NCBI RefSeq assembly: GCF_009818105.1
Contig: NZ_CP046564.1
Location: 620,001-684,000 of the forward strand
Direction of reading: 5' to 3'
DNA length: 64,000 bases
Source: Bacillus sp. N1-1
GTDB taxonomy: Bacteria; Bacillota; Bacilli; Bacillales; Guptibacillaceae
This document shows, one piece after another, positions 52,780 through 60,857 of the stretch (positions are counted from its first letter, which is position 1; every line of letters starts with the position of its first letter). The notes beneath the pieces were generated by a model, which was not told the origin of the DNA, did not search any database, and saw only the letters and a program-made list of their open reading frames with translations. A program made the translations under genes and the position numbers.

Positions 52780-53015
52780 GATCCAGTTGCAGTGGGCAGG
52801 GGCTCGATCGCTTCACCCCGTAAAATGAACACATAGACAGTGTTCTTTTTACGGGCTCCAGCGCTTGTCGAGGCTTAACGGAGGCTTCCGCTTTTCGTGA
52901 TCCAGCTGCGCGGGCCAAATCCTCCGGCTGTTTCGCCCTTTCGATTGAGACAAAAAGCGTCTCATTCGAAAGGGCTCCAACATCCTGCGGATTTAAACGG
53001 GCCCACTCCGCTTTT
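52780..53015. repeat. Two tandem copies of a ~117-base intergenic repeat
   Basis: Copy 1 (about 52780-52895) and copy 2 (about 52899-53015) both begin GATCCAG, contain a 16-base hairpin arm starting CCC (CCCGTAAAATGAACAC; CCCTTTCGATTGAGAC) closed by a matching arm ending GGGCTCCA, and end in ACTCCGCTTTTC or TTCCGCTTTTC. GC content is higher than around. They resemble the mobile intergenic repeats scattered in many Bacillaceae. This fills most of the gap 52667-53018; no gene lies there. Confidence 0.75.
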
Positions 53016-53018
53016 CTT

Positions 53019-53924
53019 TTAAATCTCACTCATTCTGAAATCTGCTGATTGTAGTTCTTCGGCGTCTTTTTCGCGTTCTTTTCTTGCCCATTGGAAGAAG
53101 ATGTAGCCGAGGGCGCTGCCGTATGATAATTCTTGGATGATTTTCATGATGATTCCGCCTAGCTGTTGGTCTTCCATAATTCCTAGCGGCTTGAATTGGT
53201 CAAATAGTTCAGGTGAAACGGTTGTACCACTAGGTACACAGTATCCCATTGCATTGGCCCATACAGTCGGATCGGTATAGGTTGCGTAAAGTGGAGTAGT
53301 TGCAAATATGATTAGTGCACATGCTGGTGTTAGTAGAACGCCATCTGCGAAAATATAGCCGAGCTTCTTAACACCTGATAGCGTGTCATATTCAGGTACT
53401 GGACAAACGAGTGGCCACCACATTGCGAAAGCTGTCACAATCAGAGCTGCTTTATAGAAATTCTGAGCTGTGTAATGGACCATTAAGTAGTCGAATATTT
53501 CTGGTATGTGATAAAAAGAAAACAATCCATTAAACAAAAGCAGTGAAATAATCGGGAAAGTGAAAAATTGAACGATTTTGCGAATAACTTTAACATTTAG
53601 TAATGGTCGAAGCAACCATGCTGGTGTCCCAACGAGAATAAGGGGTGGCGCAACTAAATAGACAAGAGCCATTTCAGTCATGTGAATACTTAGTAATAAA
53701 TGTCCCATTAGTGATAATGGTCCACCGAGTCCAATGTAAAATAAGGCAACCCCAATTAAGAAGAAGATCTTTTTATAAAGGGGAAAGGGTGATGCGTCTT
53801 TAAAGCTATCTTTCCAGGGACCAGTTAGAAGTAAGTAGAAGCCAGCGATAACAATCGCAGCTACGAGAATTCCAGGACTCCAGAGAGCACTAAAGGAAAA
53901 CGTGCTCGATAATTGTTCCCACAT
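53019..53924 (-). CDS. ctaG: Cytochrome c oxidase assembly factor CtaG
   Basis: About 301 residues with seven membrane helices. GPLSLMGHLLLSIHMTEMAL and VAPPLILVGTPAWLLRPLL (in part), and MWWPLVCPVPEY, are hallmarks of the Bacillus-type CtaG (caa3_CtaG family), needed for formation of active caa3 oxidase. GGAGGTG precedes the ATG at 53924. The Sco gene at 56944 is also an oxidase assembly factor. No oxidase structural genes are in the window. Confidence 0.92.
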   Translation of the reverse strand: MWEQLSSTFSFSALWSPGILVAAIVIAGFYLLLTGPWKDSFKDASPFPLYKKIFFLIGVALFYIGLGGPLSLMGHLLLSIHMTEMALVYLVAPPLILVGTPAWLLRPLLNVKVIRKIVQFFTFPIISLLLFNGLFSFYHIPEIFDYLMVHYTAQNFYKAALIVTAFAMWWPLVCPVPEYDTLSGVKKLGYIFADGVLLTPACALIIFATTPLYATYTDPTVWANAMGYCVPSGTTVSPELFDQFKPLGIMEDQQLGGIIMKIIQELSYGSALGYIFFQWARKEREKDAEELQSADFRMSEI

Positions 53925-54120
53925 AAGGAACACCTCCATCTATGATCATAATACTGTTCCGTAAATGTTGACCGTTTTCATCATACCACATCATGTACAG
54001 GCATCCTATCTTATGATAGGAAAGCCTTTACTTTTTCTTCTCTTTCTATTGTAAAAAGGATTGAAGGGGAACTCAAGGGAGGTTCATGAGTTTCTGTGAA
54101 GGAATCGTGACAGCCTGATG

Positions 54121-54185
54121 TTGACAATTGGCTGATGACTTTCATACAATGACAACAGAGTGATATATGAATAATTGTTCATATA
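54121..54185 (+). promoter_or_regulatory. Promoter and CzrA-like operator of the first ArsR gene
   Basis: TTGACA (54121-54126), 18-base spacer, TACAAT (54145-54150). The inverted repeat TATATGAA/TTCATATA with a six-base centre (54164-54185) follows and closely matches SmtB/CzrA-type operators. Autorepression is likely. Confidence 0.75.
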
Positions 54186-54205
54186 ATGAAACGGGGGAGA
54201 TTCGC

Positions 54206-54532
54206 TTGGATAATCAAGATAAGGATGTTACAAATGAAGAAATGGATTTAGATGAAGAAACGCTTTTCATTGTTTCACAAACCTTCAAAGCTCTTGGTGA
54301 TCCCACAAGGATACGGATCTTGAACTTGCTAGCTGATCGGGAATGTGCCGTTAGTGAAATAGCAGATGCGCTTCATCTTTCACAGTCGACTGTGTCGCAT
54401 CAGCTTCGCTTTCTAAAGAACTTACGATTAGTTAAGTTTAGAAGAGCAGGAACAAGTATCTTTTATTCTCCTGATGACCAACATGTAATGGCATTGCTTC
54501 ATCAAGCCATTCATCACGCATGTCATGATTGA
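54206..54532 (+). CDS. ArsR/SmtB family metal-sensing repressor (CzrA-like)
   Basis: 108 residues from TTG six bases after GGGGGAG. Winged helix with [38 protein letters not shown] (in part) and [21 protein letters not shown]. The C-terminal D-x-H...H-x-x-H arrangement ([19 protein letters not shown]) fits the alpha-5 zinc/cobalt site of CzrA/SmtB. The ATG at 54167 lies inside the operator and has no ribosome site. No metal efflux gene is adjacent; the small membrane proteins downstream may be its targets. Confidence 0.87.
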   Translation: MDNQDKDVTNEEMDLDEETLFIVSQTFKALGDPTRIRILNLLADRECAVSEIADALHLSQSTVSHQLRFLKNLRLVKFRRAGTSIFYSPDDQHVMALLHQAIHHACHD

Positions 54533-54637
54533 ACTTATGTTAGAATAGTACGGAAACGTTCAAGAAAACAGCGTAAAGGTAAGCGAATATCCGATATACT
54601 ATTGGTGTGAATGATAAAGCGAAAGGAGAATGGCTTC

Positions 54638-54760
54638 GTGTTATCCAAAATAAAACAGCACAAAACGGAATCTGCTGTTATTTTCCTAGCCTTTGTTCTA
54701 CCTTTTATAACGATGATTGTCATTGGGGTATTGTCTATTTACTTATCATACAGCGGATAG
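54638..54760 (+). CDS. Small membrane protein 1 of 3
   Basis: 40 residues from GTG behind AAAGGAG, with one long membrane helix (about 12-36) and a basic N-terminus. It is followed by two more tiny membrane proteins with a terminator at the end. Family not recognised. Confidence 0.55.
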   Translation: MLSKIKQHKTESAVIFLAFVLPFITMIVIGVLSIYLSYSG

Positions 54761-54783
54761 TGCCTAAGAAAGGTGGAGCTAAT

Positions 54784-54924
54784 ATGGATATAGGGTCAAT
54801 TTTAGTTTATATGTCAACGGGACTTTTCTTTGTTGTGTTTGGTATGTTTGGATTTTTCTTATATATGTTAAAACGGAAAGAAAAAACAGTTGAGCAAGAG
54901 GAGATTGAGAATAATGAGAACTAA
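54784..54924 (+). CDS. Small membrane protein 2 of 3
   Basis: 46 residues from ATG behind AAAGGTGGAG. One membrane helix (about 5-28), then a charged tail KRKEKTVEQEEIENNEN. It overlaps the third small gene by 11 bases. Family not recognised; its design recalls small accessory subunits of respiratory oxidases. Confidence 0.55.
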   Translation: MDIGSILVYMSTGLFFVVFGMFGFFLYMLKRKEKTVEQEEIENNEN

Positions 54925-55009
54925 AAATATTCGTCTCCTGATTATTTTATTGGCGTTAAGCGCAGTCTGGGGAGTAGTCTACTGGGTCTGGGCGTTTAGT
55001 AATGGGTAA
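54914..55009 (+). CDS. Small membrane protein 3 of 3
   Basis: 31 residues, one membrane helix rich in Trp (VWGVVYWVWAF). The ATG is overlapped by the previous stop, with no strong ribosome site of its own, so translation would depend on coupling. A terminator follows immediately. Confidence 0.4.
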   Translation: MRTKNIRLLIILLALSAVWGVVYWVWAFSNG

Positions 55010-55010
55010 C

Positions 55011-55044
55011 AAGCCTTTTCGATAGATCGAGAGGCTTTTTTTTC
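55011..55044 (+). terminator. Terminator after the small membrane proteins
   Basis: AAGCCT...TCGAT pairs with ATCGA...AGGCTT (one mismatch/bulge), followed by eight T's. Confidence 0.7.
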
Positions 55045-55080
55045 ATGAACCCGAACACTATTTATTGTCTAGGAGGAGCT

Positions 55081-55527
55081 ATGGATTACATTCAGGAACT
55101 TAGAGCGCTCGTCGGGAGTCGACCACTTATATTACCAGGTGTAGCAATTCTGCTATTTGATCAATCAAAATCAAATCTTCTTATGCAAAAAAGGACGGAT
55201 AATAAACTATGGGGATTAACAGGCGGATTTATGGAGCCAGGAGAGTCGTTTGAAGAAACGGTAGCTCGTGAAACGTTTGAAGAATTGGGAATAACCATTC
55301 AGAACTTAACTTTTGAATCGGTTTTTTCTGGAAAGAATCTTTATTACCAATATCCGAATGGGGATGAGGTTTTTAGTGTAATTGCTGTTTATTCTGGGCT
55401 ATGTGCAAGTGAAGATTTTAAATTAGACGATAAGGAAGTATCTGAAGTGAGGTATTTCCCAATCAATGATTTGCCGGACAACATAAATCCAAATCATCAA
55501 ATTGTGCTGAGCCAGTTAGGCTATTAG
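55081..55527 (+). CDS. NUDIX hydrolase
   Basis: 148 residues from ATG after AGGAGG. The canonical NUDIX box GGFMEPGESFEETVARETFEELGI (in part: EPGESFEETVARETFEELG) lies at about 50-72. MutT-like house-cleaning or nucleotide-sugar pyrophosphatase; the substrate is unknown. Confidence 0.87.
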   Translation: MDYIQELRALVGSRPLILPGVAILLFDQSKSNLLMQKRTDNKLWGLTGGFMEPGESFEETVARETFEELGITIQNLTFESVFSGKNLYYQYPNGDEVFSVIAVYSGLCASEDFKLDDKEVSEVRYFPINDLPDNINPNHQIVLSQLGY

Positions 55528-55587
55528 CTAAACGTATAGTCCATTGACAGGTCTGTGGGAATCGGATATGCTTAAATCAGGTTAAAT

Positions 55588-55603
55588 GTTTAAACTTTTA
55601 AAC
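55588..55603. promoter_or_regulatory. ArsR-type operator before the second ArsR gene
   Basis: Perfect inverted repeat GTTTAAA-CT-TTTAAAC. A degenerate copy (GTTTAAACTTTAAG, 55976-55989) lies before the SDR gene, suggesting joint control. Confidence 0.55.
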
Positions 55604-55621
55604 GGATAGGGGCTTTCTGTG

Positions 55622-55939
55622 ATGAATAAAGAAAATGATCATTATGAAGCGCGACAGCTTTTTCGCAAAAGTACGCCGATCTTTCAGGCCCTTGGCGATC
55701 CCTACAGGCAAGACATCATCCTGTTACTTAGTGAACATGATTGTCTAAGCGTGAATGAGATTACCGAGCAATCAACCCTGTCGCGTCCAGCGATTTCACA
55801 TCATCTAAAAATTTTGCGCGAAGTTGGCCTTGTTTCTGTCGAACAGAAAGGAACAACACGTTTCTATTCTCTTCAACTTGAAGATGGTGTAGCCATATTG
55901 AAAATGCTACTAGATAAAGTAGAAGAGACTTGCTTTTAA
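55622..55939 (+). CDS. ArsR family transcriptional regulator
   Basis: 105 residues. Winged helix with FQALGDPYRQDIILLL, SVNEITEQSTLSRPAISHHL and EVGLVSVEQKGTTRFYSL. No obvious Cys-pair metal site, so it is probably of the non-metal (SdpR/aseR-like) branch. The ATG at 55622 is preceded by ATAGGGG and by an inverted-repeat operator. The SDR gene lies 75 bases downstream with a related half-site and is the likely target. Confidence 0.87.
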   Translation: MNKENDHYEARQLFRKSTPIFQALGDPYRQDIILLLSEHDCLSVNEITEQSTLSRPAISHHLKILREVGLVSVEQKGTTRFYSLQLEDGVAILKMLLDKVEETCF

Positions 55940-55957
55940 GTCTTCTACTTTATTTAT
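55916..55957 (+). terminator. Terminator overlapping the end of the second ArsR gene
   Basis: AAAGTAGAAGAGACTT pairs with AAGTCTTCTACTTT (two-base bulge), then T-rich sequence. It includes the ArsR stop. Confidence 0.7.
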
Positions 55958-56013
55958 TAAGCAATATGTTCAAGTGTTTAAACTTTAAGAAATAAATGAA
56001 GGGTGGATTTGAT

Positions 56014-56787
56014 ATGTCCGAAACAGCATTAATTACAGGGGCATCTGGAGGTCTAGGGGCAGATATTGCCACGTTATTCGCAAAAGATGGCATACACTTA
56101 ATTTTAGTGGCGAGAAGTAAAGAGAAGCTAGAGTTACGAGCACAAGAATTATCAAAATATGGTGTACAAGTTGATATAATCGTTAGTGATCTGGCAAAGC
56201 CTGGAGCTGCTGGTGAATTATTTGAACAAGTAAAAGGACTTGGTAAGAAAGTAGATTATTTAGTGAACAATGCAGGTGTTGGTCTATTCGGTAAGTTCGT
56301 AGAAACCGATTTGCAGAAGGAATTAGACATGCTGTATTTAAATATTAACTCTCTAACCCATTTGACGAAGTTAGTTTTGGAAGAGATGACAGAACGCGGT
56401 AAAGGTAGCATCCTAAATGTAGCTTCTACAGCTGCATTTCAACCTGGTCCTTTAATGGCAGTCTATTATGCATCGAAAGCCTATGTACTTTCTTTTTCAG
56501 AAGCGATCGAGGATGAGTTGAAGGGGACAGGGCTCACCGTATCAACTTTGTGCCCTGGGCCGACAAGAACCGACTTTAGTAGCCGTGCTAACCTTGGGAG
56601 ATCAAAGCTTTTTGATGGAGGTACAATGGATTCCATGTCTGTCGCAAAAGCAGGATATGAAGGAGTTAGAAAAGGAAAGAGTATCATTATTCCTGGTACA
56701 CAGAATAAAATTCTAGCTAAATCAATCCGTTTTATTCCTAGAAAAGTTGTAACAGGAATCGTGAGGCGTATGCAACAAGAAAAATAG
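56014..56787 (+). CDS. Short-chain dehydrogenase/reductase
   Basis: 257 residues. Cofactor loop TGASGGLG (about 8-15), NNAGVG, catalytic Ser in VASTAA and YxxxK in YYASK (Tyr about 155). This is a classical SDR of the DltE/YqjQ-like type using NADP(H); substrate unknown. GAAGGGTGG precedes the ATG at 56014. An ArsR-type half-operator lies just upstream. Confidence 0.9.
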   Translation: MSETALITGASGGLGADIATLFAKDGIHLILVARSKEKLELRAQELSKYGVQVDIIVSDLAKPGAAGELFEQVKGLGKKVDYLVNNAGVGLFGKFVETDLQKELDMLYLNINSLTHLTKLVLEEMTERGKGSILNVASTAAFQPGPLMAVYYASKAYVLSFSEAIEDELKGTGLTVSTLCPGPTRTDFSSRANLGRSKLFDGGTMDSMSVAKAGYEGVRKGKSIIIPGTQNKILAKSIRFIPRKVVTGIVRRMQQEK

Positions 56788-56810
56788 ATGCTATTTGCTT
56801 TATCTAATGA

Positions 56811-56840
56811 TAAGCATGAATCGTTATGGATTCATGCTTA
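56811..56840 (+). terminator. Hairpin after the SDR gene
   Basis: Perfect 12-base stem TAAGCATGAATC/GATTCATGCTTA with GTTATG loop; only a weak T tail. Confidence 0.5.
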
Positions 56841-56943
56841 TGTTCATGAAATGATCGCATCTATCTTAATCATCATATGGCAACTTTCTTTATTTTGAGA
56901 TAAGGTAGAGAGAGAATATTATTCCAATTTGGAGGTTAATATA

Positions 56944-57519
56944 ATGAAGAAACGCTTCTTATTCGTTACGGGATTAATGACACTACTGGTCATACTTGCT
57001 GCTTGTGGGAAGGATGTTCCCGACGACCTTGATTGGGAAGTGCAGGACTTTACATATACGGATCAGACGAATAGCGAGTTTGGTTTAAGTGATTTGGATG
57101 GAAAAGTGTGGATTGCTGATTTGATTTTCACAAATTGTGAGACAGTTTGTCCGCCTATGACAGCTAATATGACCCAACTCCAGGATAAGCTTGCAGAAGC
57201 GGATGTGGATGTAGAGCTTGTATCTTTTTCTGTTGATCCAAAACGAGATACACCTGAAGAATTAATGAAGTTCTCGGAGAAATTTGATGCCGATTTATCA
57301 AACTGGCACTTCTTAACTGGTTACGATAATGAGGAGATTAAAAGTTTCGCAGAGAGTAGTTTTAAAACAGCTGTAGATGCAGATCCAAATTCAGATCAAT
57401 TTATTCATGGCACTGCTTTTTATCTTGTGAATAAAGATGGCGTGGTCGTGAAAAAGTATTCTGGCGTTTCGAATGTCCCTTATGAAGAAATTGTCGATGA
57501 CGTTAAAGCTTTACAATAA
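56944..57519 (+). CDS. SCO1/SenC family copper-binding lipoprotein
   Basis: 191 residues. Lipoprotein signal ending LAAC (Cys about 21), then a thioredoxin-like fold with the copper-binding Cys pair in NCETVCPP and the distant His in QFIHGTAFYLV. Sco proteins help insert copper in the CuA centre of cytochrome c oxidase (B. subtilis YpmQ/BsSco). TTGGAGG precedes the ATG at 56944. With ctaG it points to an aa3/caa3-type oxidase in the genome. Confidence 0.92.
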   Translation: MKKRFLFVTGLMTLLVILAACGKDVPDDLDWEVQDFTYTDQTNSEFGLSDLDGKVWIADLIFTNCETVCPPMTANMTQLQDKLAEADVDVELVSFSVDPKRDTPEELMKFSEKFDADLSNWHFLTGYDNEEIKSFAESSFKTAVDADPNSDQFIHGTAFYLVNKDGVVVKKYSGVSNVPYEEIVDDVKALQ

Positions 57520-57524
57520 GTTAA

Positions 57525-57557
57525 AGCCAGTCCTTCAAGAAAAAGGACTGGTTTTTT
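57525..57557 (+). terminator. Terminator after the Sco gene
   Basis: CCAGTCCTT pairs with AAGGACTGG, then six T's. Confidence 0.85.
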
Positions 57558-57584
57558 CATGGGGAAGTCAAAAACTCTGTAAAA

Positions 57585-57613
57585 TTGACAAAAAAGAACA
57601 TGATTTCTATAAT
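57585..57613 (+). promoter_or_regulatory. Strong sigma-A promoter of icd
   Basis: Perfect consensus TTGACA (57585-57590), 17-base spacer, TATAAT (57608-57613). It gives a leader of about 160 bases before icd. Confidence 0.85.
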
Positions 57614-57711
57614 AACCTTGGAAAGCGATAACAAAATGTTGGTTATTCCATGACTCAAGCAAAGGTTTGAAACACCTTGAAGAATGGAAAGTTCACTATA
57701 TTAGAAAGATT

Positions 57712-57745
57712 CGGCATGGTCTCAGCTAGAGCTTGCCGGTTTTTT
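57712..57745 (+). terminator. Leader terminator upstream of icd
   Basis: CGGCA (57712-57716) pairs with TGCCG (57734-57738), with an inner GG/CT and CTC/GAG stem and AGCTA loop, followed by six T's. It lies between the promoter and icd, so icd expression should depend on read-through. TGGTCTCAGC (57717-57726) can alternatively pair with GCTG..AGACCA (57750-57761) just before the ribosome site. Confidence 0.6.
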
Positions 57746-57778
57746 CAGTGCTGACAGACCAGAGAAGGAGAGAAGATC

Positions 57779-59221
57779 ATGGCAGAAAAGCGTCCAATCA
57801 CAGTAGCAACCGGAGACGGAATCGGTCCGGAAATCATGGAAGCAACACTAACTATCTTAGAACAAGCTGGGGCTGAGATTGAGCCTGAATTTATTGATGT
57901 TGGAGAAAAAGTTTACCTAACGGGTAATTCAACAGGTATTCCTCAAGAAGCGTGGGACTCATTACGTCGAACAAAAGTACTTTTAAAAGCACCAATTACA
58001 ACACCACAGGGCGGTGGTTATAAAAGCCTAAACGTAACGATACGTACAGCGATGGGATTATATGCAAACGTTCGCCCTTGCGTATCTTATCATCCTGTCG
58101 TTGAAAACAAGCATCCAGATATGGATCTTGTTATTGTTCGTGAAAACGAAGAGGATCTTTACTCAGGCATTGAGCATCAGCAAACGCCAGACGTTGTGCA
58201 AAGCTTAAAGCTCATTTCACGCCCAGGTTCTGAGCGAATTGTTCGTCATGCTTTTGAATATGCTCGCAAAAACAATCGTAAGAAAGTAACTTGTCTTGTA
58301 AAAGATAATATCATGAAATTGAGTGATGGTCTTTTTCATCATGTATTTAAAGAAATTGCAGCAGAATATCCTGATATTGAAGCAAATAGTTACATTGTCG
58401 ATATTGGAATGGCTCGTCTTGCTGATTCACCAGAAGAATTTGATGTAATCGTAACGTTGAATTTATATGGTGATATTGCTTCTGATATTGCAGCACAGAT
58501 TGCAGGAAGCGTTGGTTTAGCAGGTTCTGCAAATATCGGAGATCAAATTGCGATGTTTGAAGCGATTCACGGAAGCGCGCCTGATATTGCTGGTAAAGGA
58601 ATTGCAAATCCATCTGGTCTTCTTCATGGGGCAATTATGATGCTAGTACATATTGGACAGCCTGAAGCAGCAGAGAAGATTCATAACGCCTGGTTGAAAA
58701 CAATTGAGGACGGTGTCTTAACAGGCGATATCGCAAAAGGAAAAGACGCTGTCGGAACGAAAGAATTCGCTAATGCAGTTGTAGAGCGTCTTGGTCAGTC
58801 TCCTTCAGTGCTAGAACCTGTCGTATATAGTAAAGAAGTGGTCGATGAGCCAGAAGAAATGACTCGTCCAAACTATGTTCCTGAGCGTGAACTTGATGGA
58901 ACAGACGTGTTTTTATTTAATAATACATTAACGGTTGACGAGATTGCTGAGAAGCTTACGCGTGCAGCATCAGCTAGCAATCATGAATTTGTGATGATGA
59001 CAAATCGTGGCGTTAAAGTATATCCAAACGGATTCTCTGAAACGTTTTTATCCGATCACTGGCGCTGTAGATTCCAACCAATTGAAGGAAAGAAAGAAAC
59101 GCAGGGCGCAATTCGTGAGTTATTAACACAAATTGAATCAGAGGAGTTAGACTGGATTAAGATTGAGAATTTATACCGCTTTGATGGGAAAATTGCCTAT
59201 TCATTAGCACAAGGACAATAA
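57779..59221 (+). CDS. icd: NADP-dependent isocitrate dehydrogenase, Thermus type
   Basis: 480 residues. The isocitrate/isopropylmalate dehydrogenase core spans about 1-335: ATGDGIGPEI, the substrate-loop Ser/Asn in YKSLNVTIR, Arg residues in NVRPC, IVRENEEDLYSGIEH, and GDIASDIAAQIAGSVGLAGS. A C-terminal domain (about 370-480) with FLFNNTLTVDEIAEKL and WCRF-like DHWRCRFQP is the extension of the Thermus thermophilus-type enzyme, absent from the usual 423-residue Bacillus Icd. It oxidises isocitrate to 2-oxoglutarate. GAAGGAG precedes the ATG. Confidence 0.88.
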   Translation: MAEKRPITVATGDGIGPEIMEATLTILEQAGAEIEPEFIDVGEKVYLTGNSTGIPQEAWDSLRRTKVLLKAPITTPQGGGYKSLNVTIRTAMGLYANVRPCVSYHPVVENKHPDMDLVIVRENEEDLYSGIEHQQTPDVVQSLKLISRPGSERIVRHAFEYARKNNRKKVTCLVKDNIMKLSDGLFHHVFKEIAAEYPDIEANSYIVDIGMARLADSPEEFDVIVTLNLYGDIASDIAAQIAGSVGLAGSANIGDQIAMFEAIHGSAPDIAGKGIANPSGLLHGAIMMLVHIGQPEAAEKIHNAWLKTIEDGVLTGDIAKGKDAVGTKEFANAVVERLGQSPSVLEPVVYSKEVVDEPEEMTRPNYVPERELDGTDVFLFNNTLTVDEIAEKLTRAASASNHEFVMMTNRGVKVYPNGFSETFLSDHWRCRFQPIEGKKETQGAIRELLTQIESEELDWIKIENLYRFDGKIAYSLAQGQ

Positions 59222-59227
59222 GGAACG

Positions 59228-59257
59228 AAAGCGTGCCAAATCGGCACGCTTTTTTTA
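59228..59257 (+). terminator. Terminator after icd
   Basis: Ten-base stem AAAGCGTGCC/GGCACGCTTT with a five-base loop and T run. Confidence 0.88.
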
Positions 59258-59343
59258 TTTTACTGCACATTTTTTAGGAATTGGATAAATTAAACTCAAT
59301 TGCAAAAACTACATGGAGAAACCGTGAATGTGTGGTGAATAAA

Positions 59344-60834
59344 ATGTTTCGATGGTTGAAAAAAAGTCGTTCTCCAGAAAAGTTAAAAAACCTACCTGAG
59401 CTTATTCGAAATCTCCAGGACTCAGGAGATTTTCTACATTATGAAAGCAAGCAACAGGATAGTTCATTTTTTATTTACTACTTCAAAACGCTTGTTCACG
59501 AAACGGAATTAAATGATCATATCCTTCCATACCTAGTAGAAAAACCGTTAAAGACATTGCAGGATATACGAGAAAGAGTGCCGATTCCAGGGGTTATTAT
59601 TTCGAGCGAACTGAAAGAGATCTGTGAGAAAGTGATGCGAGGCCACGTCATTATTCGATTAAATGCAAATGCAACAGAATGTGCCCTTATTCCATCACAA
59701 GTTAAGAAAGCAAGGGCTGTTACCCAACCAGAAGTAGAATTTACAGTGGTCGGCTCCAAAGAAGCATTTGTTGAATCACTTGATACGAACTTGCACTTAA
59801 TTAGAAAGCGCCTACCTGTTCATGAACTAAAAGCCTATGAAGTAACGGTTGGCAAGCTGACAAACACAAAAGTTGTCGTTCTCTACCTCGATGGTATTGC
59901 AAACGAAGAGAACGTTAATACGGTTAAACAAAGACTTGAAGATATAAAGGTCGATCAAATTGTGGATAACTCTGTCATTATGCAGCTAATTACTGATAAT
60001 AAAAATTCTCCTTTTCCGCAACTGATTGATACGGAGAGGCCAGATCGGGCCACATCTGTTTTATGTGAAGGGAAGGTTGTAGTACTCTCAGATGGTTCAC
60101 CACAGGCATTGATCGGACCAACAACGCTGGTCGAGTTTTTCTCTGCATTTGAAGACTATTTTGTTAACTGGATCGTTGCATCCAGTGCTCGTTTGATTCG
60201 TATTTTTGCTATTTTGTTCTCCATACTTGTGACGCCGGTTTATGTAGCGACGTTAACCTATCACTATGAGTTAATTCCAAAAGATTTACTCGGTACGTTA
60301 GTTAGTTCAAGGCAGCGCATTCCGCTTCCACCAATACTAGAAGCGATCTTTCTAGAATTATCAATTGAACTATTAAGAGAAGCTGGAGCAAGGTTACCTA
60401 CAAAAGTTGGACAAACCATTGGTATTGTAGGAGGTATTGTGATCGGGACAGCATCGGTTGAAGCTGGGTTAACGAGTAACGTATTGCTGATTATTGTAGC
60501 GCTGTCAGCACTGGCTTCTTTTACAACCCCTGTTTATCGAATGAGTAATACGATTCGTTTAACACGCTTTCCGTTTCTTCTATTCGCACATCTGTGGGGG
60601 CTTCTTGGGGTAACCATATGCTTTTGCTTCTTAATCGCTCATCTTCTTAAGCTCAAATCCTTAGGTCGACCTTTTCTTGAGCCGATTTATCCGCTACGTG
60701 TTCAGGATTTAAAAGATGCGATTATCAGATTGCCTTTAAAATTCCAGAATAAGCGTCCGATTCATTTGCAATCAGAAGATACTGTGCGATTTAAACCTGT
60801 CACTGAAAAAGAGAAAAATGATTTTCATGAATAA
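59344..60834 (+). CDS. Spore germination protein, GerAA family (operon 2)
   Basis: About 496 residues. A soluble N-terminal part with SPFPQLIDTERPDRATSVL (about 225-245), then four to five membrane helices with LLREAGARLPTKVGQTIGIVG (in part) and a C-terminal LKDAIIRLPL. The ATG at 59344 follows GTGGTG; upstream in-frame starts (TTG 59281) lack a ribosome site. Clearly related to but different from the operon 1 protein, so probably another germinant specificity. Confidence 0.9.
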   Translation: MFRWLKKSRSPEKLKNLPELIRNLQDSGDFLHYESKQQDSSFFIYYFKTLVHETELNDHILPYLVEKPLKTLQDIRERVPIPGVIISSELKEICEKVMRGHVIIRLNANATECALIPSQVKKARAVTQPEVEFTVVGSKEAFVESLDTNLHLIRKRLPVHELKAYEVTVGKLTNTKVVVLYLDGIANEENVNTVKQRLEDIKVDQIVDNSVIMQLITDNKNSPFPQLIDTERPDRATSVLCEGKVVVLSDGSPQALIGPTTLVEFFSAFEDYFVNWIVASSARLIRIFAILFSILVTPVYVATLTYHYELIPKDLLGTLVSSRQRIPLPPILEAIFLELSIELLREAGARLPTKVGQTIGIVGGIVIGTASVEAGLTSNVLLIIVALSALASFTTPVYRMSNTIRLTRFPFLLFAHLWGLLGVTICFCFLIAHLLKLKSLGRPFLEPIYPLRVQDLKDAIIRLPLKFQNKRPIHLQSEDTVRFKPVTEKEKNDFHE

Positions 60835-60857
60835 GATGAGAAAGGAGATGCTTTTAT

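Noticed and set aside
52754..53029. Minus-strand open frame over the intergenic repeats
   Set aside because: It consists of the two repeat copies and has no ribosome site or conserved protein character.
57480..57662. Minus-strand frame in the Sco/icd gap
   Set aside because: It overlaps a terminator and a consensus promoter on the other strand and lacks a ribosome site.
57717..57761. Simple antiterminator reading of the alternative pairing before icd
   Set aside because: The second arm is transcribed after the terminator's T run, so it could not prevent termination; only a translational or kinetic role remains possible.
58347..58634. Gln/Tyr-rich minus-strand frame inside icd
   Set aside because: Shadow of a strongly conserved enzyme gene.
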